NCBI GenBank assembly: GCA_963930655.1
Contig: OZ005607.1
Location: 10,556,874-10,620,873, forward strand
Length of the DNA: 64,000 nt
Source: Myrica gale
Taxonomy: Eukaryota; Streptophyta; Magnoliopsida; Fagales; Myricaceae
Direction of reading: 5' to 3'
Positions 54,907 through 64,000 of this stretch are shown here, in pieces (positions within the stretch are counted from its first letter, which is position 1; each line of letters starts with the position of its first letter). The notes under the pieces were generated by a model. The model had not been told where the DNA came from. It did no database searches and was given only the letters and a program-made list of their open reading frames with translations. The translations under genes and the position numbers were made by a program.

Positions 54907-57900
54907 ATGGCTGAAGCGAAGAAGATTGCGCAGGCCTTTGAGGCTTTGCTGGATTTGAAGAAGCAACAAGAGATTCAACAGAAAACACAAGAAAATCAGC
55001 AGCAGATCCAAAAACATCAGCAACAAATGTTGGAAAACATAACCAAACAGTTGGAGGTCCTTACTGCTGGACTGCATTCGGTGATACACAATCAAGATGG
55101 AGAGGTTGGAGAACCAGTCAGAGGAGGAGGCCGAATACTACCACACAATCCAGAACCAGGAGGAGTCCACATGCGATCGGTAAGGCTTGATTTTCCAAAA
55201 TTTGATGGGAATGATCCAACTGGGTGGCTGTACCGTGCTAATCAGTTCTTCACATACAATCAAACATCACCCCATCATAGATTATTAATTGCATCTTTCC
55301 ATATGGAGGGCAAGGCCCTGATTTGGTTCCAAGAAGTGGAGCAATCTGGTACTATAATGAGCTGGGATGCCTTGCGAAGGCTATGTTGTTGAGGTTTGGG
55401 ACCCATACGTATGATGATCCCATGGAGAATATGATGAAGCTAAGACAAACAACCATTGTGGAAGAGTATAAGGGGCAATTTGAAGCTCTAGCTAATAGAT
55501 TGAAAGGGCTGGATAAGGGGCATAAGCTGAGTTATTTTCTGAGTGGGTTGAAGGATGAGATTCGGGTGATGGTAAGGATGTTAAATCCGGGTAGTATCCA
55601 TTAAGCTTATGGATTAGCAAGGATGCAAGAGGAGAACCTGTTGGTGAGTAGGAGATCTTATAAACCTGCTGGGGTAGGATTTTCAAATCCTAATCTACAA
55701 TCAAATCTGCCATCAGGGGGGCTAGGAACTAAACTGAAAGTGATTATACAGAAAATCACTCCACAACAGATGAAAGAGAGGAGAGAAAAGGGTTTATGTT
55801 ACAATTGTGATTCGAAATGGAACCCCTTACACAAGTGCAGCAACATGAAGATGTTTATGATAGAAGTTGAGGAAGGAGTGGGTGAGTCAAATTTAGTGGA
55901 GGAAATGGGGGAGGAGAAGGAAAGCAAGGAAATCTTGTTAGAAGAAGCACATGAGGAGTTGGGAATATCCCTGAATGCCATTACAGGGTCTAATTCACCT
56001 AAAACTATGAGGCTGATGGGCAAGATTAATCAGCAAGGTTGTGTGGTTCTCATTGAAAGTGGCAGCACCCATAATTTCCTTGATCCAGGTGTTATGAGAA
56101 GGGCTAATCTCAAGCTTGATACTGATCAACAACTAGTTGTGACTGTGGCAAATGGTGAAAAGGTGAGAAGTGAAGGGACGTGTAAGGGGGTGAAATTCAG
56201 ATTACAGGGTAATGAATTTACAATGGATGCACATGTACTGGTGCTTGGTGGTTGTGATGTAGTGTTGGGTATCCAATGGTTGAGAACCTTAGGCACTATT
56301 TTTTGGAACTTTAGTGAGCTAACTATGTGTTTCAGCCACTCGAATAGACAAGTGGTGTTGAAAGGGTTGTTTTCCACACGCACACTACATGATTCACTAC
56401 AATTCATAATGCAAAAGGGGGAGAAACGTGGAATTATTTACAGTTAGTTGGTAGAGGAAGTGAAATGGGAGGGAAGTCATCACATGGTGAGTCATTGGAG
56501 AGGTTATTACAACACTTTGCCCAAGTGTTTGAGGAACCAAAGGGGCTGCCTCATGCACGCTCTCATGACCATGCAATTACTCTTAAGGAGGGTGCACAAC
56601 CAGTGAGTGTAAGGCCTTATAGATATGCCTATTTTCATAAAGATGAAATCGAGAAAATTGTGAAGGAGTTGCTGCAAACAGGAGTGGTGAGGCCATCACA
56701 AAGCACATTTTCGTCCCCGGTGTTGTTAGTGCGTAAGGCGGATGGAAGTTGGAGGATGTGTGTGGATTATCGTGCTTTGAATAGTGCAACAATCAAGGAC
56801 AAGTTTCCTATACCTGTAATAGATGAATTGTTGGATGAACTACATGGGGCTAAGATGTTCTCCAAGCTGGATTTACGATCGGGATATCACCAAATCCGTG
56901 TTAAAGCTGATGACATTCCAAAAACTGCATTCAGGACTCATGAGGGACACTACGAATTTCTAATAATCCCTTTTGGGCTTACTAATGCTCCCTCAACATT
57001 TCAAGCCTTAATGAATGAGGTATTCAAACCCTATCTCAGAAAATTCATTCTAGTTTTTTTTATGATATTTTGGTATATAGTAAGGGGGAAGAAGAGCATT
57101 TACAGCATCTGGAAGTTACTCTATCAGTGCTGCAGCAACATCACCTCTTTGCTAAGAGGTCCAAATGCCATTTTGCTTACTCAGAAGTTGAATACTTAGG
57201 GCATATAATTTCGGATCAAGAGGTGAGGGCTGATCCAAAGAAGTTGCAGTCCATGGTTAGTTGGCCACAACCAAGGAATATCAAGTCTTTAAGGGGTTTT
57301 CTTGGGTTGACAGGGTATTACCGCAAGTTTATAATGGGTTATGGTTCCATTGCGGCACCCTTGACACAACTCTCGAAGAAGAATGGGTTTAAGTAGTCTG
57401 AAAAAGCTACTGAAGCATTCAATAAGCTTAAGGAGGCTGTTTCCAACCCACCAGTTTTGGCTCAACCGGATTTTACTCAACCCTTTGTCATCGAGTGTGA
57501 TGCTTCAGGATTAGGAATAGGGGCTGTTCTTATGCAGAATGGGAGACCCTTGGCTTTCTTTAGTCAAGCTTTGAAGGGCAGATTGTTGGTCATGTCTACC
57601 TATGAAAAGGAATTGTTAGCACTTGTCAGTGCTATAAAAAAAGGAGACCTTATTTGTTAGGTCAGACCTTTAAGGTGAAAACTGATCAGCAGAGCCTTAA
57701 GCACTTGCTGGAGCAAAAAGTTGGCACTCCTCTTCAGCAGAAGTGGATTACCAAACTATTGGGGTATGACTTTATGGTGGAATATAAGCTGGGCGGAGAC
57801 AATAAGGTTGCTGATGCGTTGTCTAGGCAGTTTGAAGGTGAAGAGAGTGTAAGGGAGCTCAAGGCCATTTCCTTTCCAATAGCTACATGGATCAATGATC

Positions 57901-59305
57901 TTAAGGCAACTTATGACGGAGACAGCCATATACAAGACGTTTTGATCCAGCTACAAGAGGGAAAATTAGATCCTTTGAAATATTCCTTGATTAACGGGGT
58001 ACTCCTATACAAGGGAAGGACTTACATAGGATATTATCCACCCCTCAAGGATAGGATTTTGGCTATGACCCATGATAGCTCGGTTGGGGGGCATGCCGGT
58101 TATGAAAAAACCGATCAGCGACTTAAAAGGGATTTTTATTGGAAGGGTATGAAGAGGGAGGTGAGTCAGTACATCAAACACTGTCGTGTGTGTCAACAAA
58201 ATAAGCATGAGACAGTCTTACCAGCTTGATTATTACAACCCCTACCAATTCCAAACAAACCATGCAATGAGATTTCTATGGATTTCATTGATGGTCTTCC
58301 CCTTTCTAAGGGGTACAGCGTGATCTTTGTGGTGGTGGACAGACTTACAAAATACAGTCACTTCATGGCATTATCACACACCTATACAGCTAAGTCTGTG
58401 GCTAAATCATTCATCCAACAGGTCTTTAAATTACATGGTCTACCTAACACAATTATTTCAGACAGAGATCCAATCTTCACAAGCAACTTTTTGAAGGAAT
58501 TGTTTCGTATGCAAGGCACCCAATTACACTACGGTACTACTTACCATCCTCAGACAGAAGCTGTGAACAAGTGCATCGAGTGCTATCTACGTTGTGTTAT
58601 TGGTGATAAACCTAAAGAAAGGGTCCAATGGTTACCACTGGCCGAGTGGAATTACAACACCAATCAACATGTTTCTACCAAATTATCTCATTTCGAGGCT
58701 ACCTATGGTTATTTACCTCCTAGGTTACCTGTCTATGAGCCAGGCACAATCACTGTGGCAGCTGTTGATGCTGAGCTGCGAACCCGAGACCAGCTGTTGC
58801 TCTTGCTCCGGGAAAACCTCCAAAAAGCACAAAATAGGATGAAAAAGTATGATGATTTGAAGCGAATTGAAAGGGAATTTAAGATTGGTGATCTGGTTTA
58901 CCTTCGCCTACAGCCTTATCGCCAGATCTCAGTCCGCCAGAGGCACAACATGAAGTTATCTCCGCGATTTTATGGACCTTTCCCAGTGGTTGCCAAAGTG
59001 GGGGCTGTGGCTTATCGTTTGGATTTACCTCTGGGTGCTCAGATCCACCCTGTTTTTCACGTCTCCCAGTTGAAGCGGCATTTAGGGCACCAAATTCACC
59101 CCATTCCGCAGCTGCCTCCGGTGGATCCCTCTGGTGCGATTCGCGCAGAGCCCATGGCTGTTCTGGCCAGACGAAGCGTCAAGCTTGGTAATTGAGTTGT
59201 TACTGAGCTCCTTGTTCATTGGCGAGGCTAATCTGCTGATGAAGTTACTTGGGAGAGACTGCAGAGGTTGGAAGTGGATTTTCCCCACCTTGCTGGCAAG
59301 GTGTT
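54907..59305 (+). pseudogene. Gypsy gag-pol polyprotein, multiply interrupted
   Basis: ATG 54907 (MAEAKKIAQAFEALLDLKKQ), a Gln-rich coiled coil, then gag (PKFDGNDPTGWLYRANQFF), a CCHC knuckle (CYNCDSKWNPLHKC, about 55796-55837), and a protease with LIESGSTHNFLD, where the catalytic Asp is Glu. RT follows ([39 protein letters not shown]), then RNase H (ECDASGLGIGAVL), an H2C2 integrase finger (HAGYEKTDQRLKRDFYWKGM, CRVCQQNK), the integrase core (MDFIDGLP, SDRDPIFTSNF, PQTEAVNKCIE) and a chromodomain-like tail (VVTELLVHWRG). Lesions: a frame change near 55380, TAA 55602, TAG 56445, a one-base deletion at 57061 in the RT active-site codons, TAG 57394, an indel at the A-run near 57640, TGA 58227, TGA 59193 and TAA 59233. 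It cannot produce its proteins. Confidence 0.95.
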
Positions 59306-59321
59306 TTGAAGGGGAGGTTAT

Positions 59322-59807
59322 TGTAACATTCGGTTGTGAAGGAGGGGACGATTAGGGTTGAAAAGGTGGGAGCTTTGCTTTTGGCGTGGAAGGAAGGAGT
59401 TCGCATGTGAGTTGGAGTTCGAGATTGTTCGGGAGAAGTATGAGATCGGCTGGGTCAATGGGCCAAAGGTTGGGCCAATGGGCCAGGGGCTGGTTGGATT
59501 CGTCCATTAGTGATGGACTACTTATGTTACAGCTTTGTAGTCTAGTTAATGGGTTGGGCCTACCTTAGCCTAATGTCATCAGATCTGGCCCTGTTTGGTC
59601 ACCAGGGTAAAATCTGTTTGGCTGGTTGTTTTTCATTTTCATCGAGAATCTTGTATTGTGGTGTTTGGGAGAACTTGGAGGTTAGCTACCTCGAAACAAG
59701 CTGTATTTTTCCTTTCTGAATGAAGTGATTCACTACTATTCATTTCTTCAAATCATTTACACACCATCTATTACAATTTCTCTTTCTATTACAAACGAAT
59801 TGTTACA
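59322..59807 (+). repeat. Gypsy 3' LTR
   Basis: 486 bp; partner of 54360-54854, preceded by the polypurine tract and followed by target duplication GAATA. Confidence 0.96.
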
Positions 59808-60014
59808 GAATAGGCGGAGAGTGTTATTAATCAATTAATCGTGTGCCCAACTCCACCAACGGAGCTAGAAGGAAGCCATTCTCTTATTCTTTTTTTTTGA
59901 AATCCATTCTCTTATTCACCACAAACATCATCACATTCTATCTCCCTCACCCCAAATAAATTCGAGGAATTAAATATAATTTCAAGATTTAGATATCCAT
60001 TCCAAAGAAGATGG

Positions 60015-60411
60015 TGTTACAGAACTGTTCGTTTTCTCTAAAGATTGCTGATTTTCTCAATTGTTGTTTTTCTTAGAAAACCATTTATCTTCTCTAAAGT
60101 GGTTCACTTTATCTTTTGATAATAGGTAATTGTGTTTAATCATAAGGTGACTAACTCTTGATATTTTTTAATAGATGGAATAATGAGGGTTGCCCAAAGG
60201 TTGTAAGAATAATAAGTGAGAGTCTCTAGTCTTGCCTATACAAAGGGGCTTGTGTTTTCCATTAGAACTACCCTCAAATTTCTAAGTCTAAGACTAGAAG
60301 ACTCCCTCTTACAGAAAACTCTACTCTCTTTTGTAGGTATTTCAGTTGTTCAAGCACAAATGTCTGGAGGTAAAAGATCCTATTCTAGTTTATATTTTTT
60401 TAATTCTTACA
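60015..60411 (+). repeat. Probable copia 5' LTR
   Basis: Starts TGTTACAGAACTG and ends AATTCTTACA, immediately before the primer-binding site. Start position inferred because the 3' LTR lies beyond the window. Confidence 0.6.
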
Positions 60412-60413
60412 AT

Positions 60414-60427
60414 TGGTATTAGAGCAG
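60414..60427 (+). promoter_or_regulatory. Copia primer-binding site
   Basis: TGGTATTAGAGCAG, near-match to the initiator tRNA-Met complement (TGGTATCAGAGC), directly after the LTR. Confidence 0.75.
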
Positions 60428-61080
60428 TACCTTTCAGCTTTGTGTTTTGATTCACATATTGTACTATTTTGTTGTTATTTTGAGTTCTGTGTTTGGAGAA
60501 TTGAACTTTTGGTTCCTCCTTGTCTTTCCTTTAATTTTAACTTTTGAGTTTTGATCAAAAGCAAATTATCTTCATTCTGATGAAACAACTTTCGGTTTTC
60601 TTTAAAGTTTTTCTTTACGGATTTTACTTTGTTAAATTTGGAGATGCTTTTGGCTTCATGGAAATTGTATTGTGTATTCATGCTCCATTTTACAAGCGTT
60701 CACCTGGGCATCCACCAGAACAGTTAATCGGTTTTACCTATTTCAATGAGATGCAGTCGTATTTTTTAATAATGATGGTATTGCTACAACATCCTTATTA
60801 TTTAAAAATACATAAGTTAGACATCTCGCGGTAATTAAATCATAAATTTTAATTATCTCTACAGGGAAAGTATTAATTTTTGTGATTTAATTAGTATAAG
60901 AAAATTATTTTTTGATATTAACGGTAAAATTGTCTTCGGCCTACAGGTGTAGATACTTTTATTTGTTAATATTTATAATAATTTTTCCTATAAATAAACA
61001 TAAATAAATTTATGTTGTTATGCAACCTTACCCACAGGAAGGTTGAAATTTACTTAAATTCATAGCATTAAAATTTATTC

Positions 61081-64000
61081 TTGGTTCTTGCAGTTATTGA
61101 ACAATCAGTAAGAAATTGTGCTTATTTTATTTCAATCCTTGATGACACTAATTTGTCTGACTATAAAGATTCGGTCTATTTTTCCTTGGGGTATATGGAC
61201 CTTGATAGTGCACTCCGTGAGGAGCAACCACCTGCTACTACAGATATGGATGCACAGGAAGTCATCGAAAAGTACAACTGGTGGGAGCGATCTAATCGCC
61301 TAAGTCTAATGCTCATAAAGTCTCGTGTGAGTAAGAGCATTAAAGGTTTCATCAGTGATTGCACTACAACCAAGGAATTCATGCAGGCAGTTGATGAACA
61401 ATTTTGTTCTCTCTGACAAGGGTTTGGCTAGCGCGCTTACAGAAATGAGAGACATTGTCTCTCAACTTAAGGGCTTAAAGATAGAAATATCTGAGCCTTT
61501 CTTGGTTCATTTCATTCTTGAATCACTTCCATTTGAATATGGACCTTTCAAGATTTCTTATAACACACATTAGGAAAACTGGTCAGTTATGGATCTTCTG
61601 ACCACGTGTGTGCAAGAAAATGAAAGAATGAGACATGATCAACCAGAAAGTTCAAATATGGTCGTGAATGATAAAGCTAAGACCGAGAAAGGCTGTTATG
61701 GACCTCAAAAGAAAAGGAGGCATAATGTGCCACCAAAATCCAATAGATTTAATGGCAAAAAGGTGACATGCTTCTTTTACAAGAAAGAGTGTCATGTAAA
61801 GAAGAGTTTCATCAAGTATAAGGAATGGCTTGAGAAGAAAGGTCGCTCAATATCTCTTGTGTGTCATGCATCTTTTTTCATTGATGCTTCTAAAAATTCA
61901 TGGTGAATTGACTCTAGTTCTTCAATCCATATTGTGAATACAATGTAGAGTTTTCTCACCAGAAGGAAACCAACAAGTGAACTTTTTGTTTTCACCGAAA
62001 ATAAAAGGCACTCACAAGTTGCAGCAGTGTGAGTTTTTAGAGTGATTCTCAAATCGGGACATGTTTTGGATCTAACTGATATTTTTTACATTCCAGACTT
62101 TACTAGAAATTTAATTTTTGTTTCCAGACTTATTATCAAAGGTTATAGTTTTCTTTTTGAGAACTATATAGAAGAGCTTCATCAAGTATAAGGAATGGCT
62201 TGAAAAGAAAGGTAGCTCAATATCTTTTGTGTGTCATGAATCTTTTTTCATTGAAGCTCCTAAAAATTCATCGTGAATTGACTCTGGTTCTTCAATCCAT
62301 ATGGTGAATACAATGCAGGGTTTTCTCACTAGAAGGAAACAAATAAGTGAACTTTGTGTTTTCACCAAAAATAAAAGGCACTCACAAGTTGCTGCAGTGT
62401 GAGTTTTTAGAGTGATTCTCAAATCGGGACATGTTTTAGATATAACTGATATTTTTTACATTCCAGAATTTACTAGAAATTTAATTTCTGTTTCCAGACT
62501 TATTATCAAAGGTTATAGTTTTCTTTTTGAGAATACAATGACTATTTTTAAGAATACAATTTCTGTTGGTTCTGGAACTTTAGTTGATAACTTGTTCAAA
62601 TTAGATATTCATCCCGATTTTGAGAAAAACTATTTCTCACTGCATACAATTGGCATTAAGAGAAACCTTCTGAATGAAAAATCTTTTCTACTATGGCAAA
62701 AGAGATTGGGACACATATCTATAGAGAGGATGAAGTTGTTAGTAAAAGAAACGGTCCTACAGGATCTTGATTTTACTGACTTCAAGAATTTTTTAGACTG
62801 GATAAATGGGAAGCAGACCAACACAAATTCTAAAAGTTCAAAAAGGATCTCAGGTGCTTGAGATTATACACACAGGTATATGTTGATCATTTCCTACTCA
62901 TTGCCTGAATGGTCAGAGATATTTTATCTCATTTATTGACGACTATTCTAGGTAAATGTATCTCTATCTTTTGAATGAGAACACTCAAGCATCAGATACT
63001 TTCAAAGCCTATAAAGCAAAAGTAGAGAATCAAAGTGAAAAGAAAATCAAGATTGTAAGATCAGATAGAGGAGGGGAGTATTATGGTATGTACACAGAAC
63101 ATGGACAAATGAAGGGTTCATTTGCAAATTTCTTTTAGCAAGAAGGCATTGTTGCCCAATACACAATGTCTAGCACACCACAACAAAATAGTGTTGCAGA
63201 GAGAATGAATCGTACGCTAATAGATATGGTCAGGAGCATAATTAGTAAATCTAATATGCAACTTTTCTTATTAAGTGCAGCTCTTAAAGCTGCACCTTAT
63301 ATATTGAATAAGGTTCCATCTAAGTTTGTCTCTAAAATACCTTTCGAGTTGTGGAAAGCGTGGAAACCTAGCTTAAATCATATACACATATGGGGTTGTC
63401 CTGTTAAAGTTAGACTTTATAATCCTAAAATAAAGAAGTTAGATCCAAGGGCAACTAGTGGTTTCTTTATTGGGTATCCGAGTAACTCCAAAGAATACAG
63501 ATTTTATTGTCCCAGTCATAGCCCTAGAATTTTTGAATCTAAGAATGCAAAGTTTCTTGAGGACGTTGAACCTAGTGGGAATGTAAATCCTCAAGAGGTC
63601 ACTGTTGAGGAAATACTTGAAAATGTTGATGCTGGTTTGGCTTCTTTCGAAGGTAGAATGGTTGTCTTAAGGCCAAATAGATCGCAAGATCATAAGGTGA
63701 ATACTAATTCAAGAACAACATGTTCTCGTAAATGAGGTTCAACCTGAATTTATTCTGCATTTACAATCTGTGCCTATTGTTTCATCTCCAAATGATGAAG
63801 TTGTGGCTTTAAGAAGATCCTACATAGTAGTAGACCTGCTATTCCAAATGATTACAATGTATATCAAACTAAGTCTGATTTTGACATTAGACTCTCAGAA
63901 GACCCATTTACGTACTCACAAGCCACGAGTAGAGATAAATCTACACTTTGGCTGGATGCCATGAAAAATGAGTTAGAATCCATTTCTAAGAATCAAGTAT
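61081..64000 (+). pseudogene. Copia gag-pol polyprotein, interrupted
   Basis: Gag (UBN2/Retrotran_gag_2 type) at 61081-61416 (YNWWERSNRLSLMLIKSRVS, IKGFISDCTTTKEF). It resumes after a frame change (LTEMRDIVSQLKGLKIEISE) with a TAG at 61571. A zinc knuckle follows whose spacing is kept but whose third Cys/His positions are altered (CFFYKKECHVKKSF). Then the protease/pre-integrase stretch, partly duplicated (61801-62540), GAG-pre-integrase (LLWQKRLGHISIERMKLL) and integrase (FISFIDDYSR-like region with a TAA near 62952, VRSDRGGEYYGM, TPQQNSVAERMNRTLIDMVR). A copia integrase C-terminal region (WGCPVKVRLYNPKIKKLDPR) and the first RT residues end the window. Several stops and frame changes; inactive. 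Confidence 0.92.
61801..62540 (+). repeat. 370-bp tandem duplication within the copia element
   Basis: GAAGAGTTTCATCAAGTATA at 61801 and GAAGAGCTTCATCAAGTATA at 62171 start two copies. They stay alignable to TTTCTTTTTGAGAA (about 62170 and 62540), with scattered differences including stops. Confidence 0.9.

Larger units (their letters stand above)
54360..59807 (+). mobile_element. Complete Ty3/gypsy LTR retrotransposon
   Basis: Two direct LTRs (54360-54854, 59322-59807), each TGTAACATTCGG...GAATTGTTACA, flanked by the 5-bp target duplication GAATA (54355-54359, 59808-59812). A primer site TGGTATTAGAG lies just inside the left LTR and a purine tract GAAGGGGAGG (59309-59318) just before the right LTR. 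Gag, protease, RT, RNase H, integrase and a chromodomain-like tail follow in order (gypsy order, integrase last). By eye the LTRs differ at about 14 of 486 positions plus one 9-bp duplication in the left LTR. The coding region is broken. It is a chromovirus, possibly Reina-like, judged from gag and the C-terminal motif only. Confidence 0.96.
60015..64000 (+). mobile_element. Ty1/copia LTR retrotransposon, truncated by the window end
   Basis: A probable 5' LTR (60015-60411) is followed by a primer site TGGTATTAGAGCAG and gag-pol in copia order (gag, knuckle, GAG-pre-integrase, integrase, start of RT at 63940-64000: LDAMKNELESISKNQV). Interrupted by stops, by an unrelated-looking AT-rich stretch at 60840-61080 and by an internal 370-bp tandem duplication. 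The 3' end is outside the window. Confidence 0.88.

Noticed and set aside
1-64000. tRNA and rRNA genes
   Set aside because: No cloverleaf-like A/B-box pairs or rRNA segments were recognised; TGGTATCA-type hits are retroelement primer sites, not tRNA genes.

Overview
The window reads as nuclear DNA of a flowering plant, probably a woody eudicot: AT-rich, intron-bearing coding fragments, TATA boxes, and Ty1/copia, Ty3/gypsy, LINE, CACTA, hAT and MITE sequences together with an endogenous plant pararetrovirus. Most coding capacity is mobile-element derived. The only likely host genes are two small paralogous minus-strand genes (33089-33337 and 44648-44872).

Layout. 1-2030: end of a decayed copia element. 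2040-2615: LINE tail (minus). 2981-4007, resuming at 31172: a host segment (block X0). It is split by a four-level nest. A pair of head-to-head LTR-like arms (4008-31171, target duplication TAATC) was inserted into X0. A 23.8-kb CACTA transposon (6027-29835, target duplication GAG) was inserted into one arm. A complete 8.0-kb florendovirus-like genome (11201-19223, minus strand) lies inside the CACTA. The CACTA carries decayed genes for a TNP2-type transposase and a Transposase_24 (TNPA-like) protein, long subterminal repeat arrays, two exons of a galacturonokinase gene, and exons of a second, unidentified gene.

31172-46000: a segmentally duplicated host region. Block X occurs at 2981-4007 and 34068-35068, block Y at 35215-35900 and 41327-42450, a third X piece at 36190-36323, and the paralogous small genes A and B. 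A hAT 5' part (36324-37893), three LTR-like units in +,-,+ orientation (37894-41324) and a hAT with an 8-bp target duplication (42628-43912) interrupt it.

45948-54354: another duplicated host segment (Z, at 45948-46580 and 51510-51990), MITEs, and a decayed TTF/ZMYM1-type hAT transposase on the minus strand (48530-50819). 54360-59807: a complete Ty3/gypsy element with target duplication GAATA, LTRs about 3 % diverged and broken coding frames. 60015-64000: a copia element running off the window.

How the parts relate: host DNA was duplicated, then repeatedly invaded. The CACTA is the most complex occupant, with its own transposase genes, acquired host exons and a resident virus genome. The virus reading frames are the longest open frames in the window, whereas nearly every transposon gene here is broken. 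All calls come from reading the sequence by eye; no database search or alignment program was run.
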